From Alphaproteobacteria bacterium (GTDB taxonomy: Bacteria > Pseudomonadota > Alphaproteobacteria > ATCC43930 > CGMCC-115725), in contig JAGWIH010000153.1 in the NCBI GenBank assembly GCA_028866355.1, forward strand, positions 1 through 5,889: a DNA stretch of 5,889 nucleotides. The letters are read 5' to 3'. Positions 4,933 through 5,889 of this stretch are shown one piece after another. The notes under the pieces were generated by a model. That model did not search any database. It was not told the origin of the DNA and was given only the letters and a program-made list of their open reading frames with translations. The translations under genes and the position numbers were made by a program. Position 1 is the first letter of the stretch, and each line of letters starts with the position of its first letter.

Positions 4933-5889
4933 GTGGCTGAGATGGACCATCTGATCCGCGCGGCCCACACCGCCTCGCCGCTGATTCAGCATACCGGCGG
5001 CGTCGAGCAGCTCCAGCAGGTCAATCCGCAGGCCGGGCCGCCGCCCGCGGCGCCGTGCCCGCCGCAGCCCTGCGCGCCGCCGCAGCCGGGTGCACCGGTT
5101 GGGCCGCCGATCGCCATCCACGAGCCGGCCGCCGGCGAGCATATCGTCGTCCCGGTTGTCCCCAATCAGCCGCTGACCTTCGACTTCAATCCGCTCGACC
5201 TCAAGGCGGCGGAGCAGGCCGGCGACCTTATTCTGACGTTCCCCGACGGCGCGCAGATCACCCTGCACGACATCATTGGCCCATGCGGCCCGCAGCCGGC
5301 GCCGTTCGAGCTGCCGGACGGCACCGTGATCACGCCGAGCGAATTGCTGCAGGCGTTCCAACTGTCGCTCGCCGGCCCGTGCGGCAGCCCGGCCCTAATC
5401 AATCCGACAGCCGGTCCGAACGTCGCGAATACCGGCTTTGGTTTTCCACCGTTCGATGTCGGCGGCATCGGCCCCGGTCTCATTCCCGAAGGGCCGTTGG
5501 CGCCGACCGGTTTCGGCATAACCACCGAGTTCGTGAAGGGCGTCGGCGGCGGCAACTCGACGCCACCGGGACCGCCCGGCCCGCCGGGACCGCCGCCGCC
5601 GGGCACTTTCCTCACGGTGCCCGATCTCGATACCCACCAATATTTCCTCGGCAGCAGCACGCCCGCGCCGCACAACGTCGGCGGTACGAGCTACACGGTT
5701 GACCAAACCGGCAACTACATCTCCGAGGTCGTGTCGTCGTCGCCGGCGGCGTTCATCACCGATTTCTGGACACCGGGCTCGCCGCCGCCGGCTTTCGGCA
5801 CGCACGCCAGTCCGGGCGGCTCGCTCAACGGCCAGTTCGGCTCCTTCACCATCGATTCGGCCGGCAATTACGATTACCAGCTGTCGGCG
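4933..5889 (+). CDS. N-terminus of a probable large VCBS-repeat, type I-secreted surface protein (partial)
   Basis: The frame is open from the GTG at 4933 to the window edge (319 codons, no stop), so the 3' end is missing. There is no signal peptide; large RTX/VCBS adhesins exported by type I systems also lack one and carry their signal at the C-terminus. Parts in order: a short polar head; a Pro-rich stretch (36-59) with Cys42 and Cys47; a small beta domain (about 67-116) with VVPNQPLTFDF and GDLILTFPDGAQITL, recalling the N-terminal retention/prefix region of such adhesins, followed by DGTVITPSELLQAF; a Gly-rich linker; a collagen-like PPGPPGPPGPPPPG (211-224); and near the edge GQFGSFTIDSAGNYDYQL (300-317), close to the G-x-Y-G-T-L-T-x-x-x-x-G-x-Y-x-Y pattern of VCBS repeats. 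Biofilm or adhesion is the likely role by inference. It follows the PEP-CTERM gene by 111 bases on the same strand and may be co-expressed with it. Only the C-terminal part could confirm the class. Confidence 0.75.
   Translation, partial: MAEMDHLIRAAHTASPLIQHTGGVEQLQQVNPQAGPPPAAPCPPQPCAPPQPGAPVGPPIAIHEPAAGEHIVVPVVPNQPLTFDFNPLDLKAAEQAGDLILTFPDGAQITLHDIIGPCGPQPAPFELPDGTVITPSELLQAFQLSLAGPCGSPALINPTAGPNVANTGFGFPPFDVGGIGPGLIPEGPLAPTGFGITTEFVKGVGGGNSTPPGPPGPPGPPPPGTFLTVPDLDTHQYFLGSSTPAPHNVGGTSYTVDQTGNYISEVVSSSPAAFITDFWTPGSPPPAFGTHASPGGSLNGQFGSFTIDSAGNYDYQLSA

Noticed and set aside
5055..5702. A 215-codon closed + strand frame and several antisense frames over the last gene.
   Set aside because: They are Arg/Pro-rich shadows. 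The frame open from GTG 4933 has a ribosome binding site and domain-like sequence and runs to the window edge.

Overview
The window is about 5.9 kb of GC-rich DNA with dense coding. Three things suggest an alphaproteobacterium: a glycine riboswitch in front of malate synthase, a PEP-CTERM surface protein, and TTAACCAT/TTAA motifs resembling the alphaproteobacterial CtrA box. The lineage is inferred from content only; no rRNA or other marker gene is present.

Left part (1-1783, + strand): the window opens inside a leader RNA that reads as a glycine riboswitch aptamer (about 1-106). A terminator-like hairpin with a five-T run (110-143) follows, then a Shine-Dalgarno sequence and a full-length malate synthase A gene (158-1783). 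The arrangement suggests that glycine controls the step consuming glyoxylate. This is the best-supported regulatory finding in the window.

Middle (1802-3373, - strand): a complete periplasmic solute-binding protein of the dipeptide/oligopeptide ABC transporter family (SBP_bac_5) converges on malate synthase with an 18-base gap. No permease or ATPase gene is in view. A 105-base divergent region separates it from a small + strand gene (3479-3883). That gene encodes a 134-residue protein I cannot name, with only a faint likeness to the GIY-YIG/T5orf172 fold.

Right part (3884-5889, + strand): a short AT-rich regulatory region carries several TTAA boxes and two identical 12-base direct repeats 21 bases apart. 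It precedes a secreted PEP-CTERM protein (4048-4821). A 111-base gap, with one more TTAACCAT copy on the opposite strand, leads to a GTG-started gene (4933 to the window edge). Its visible 319 residues have no signal peptide, are rich in proline, contain a collagen-like Gly-Pro-Pro stretch, and end in what looks like the start of a VCBS-type repeat. It is probably the N-terminus of a large type I-secreted surface protein or adhesin. The last two genes look like a cell-surface/matrix module that may share a regulator. The metabolic genes on the left look unrelated to it.
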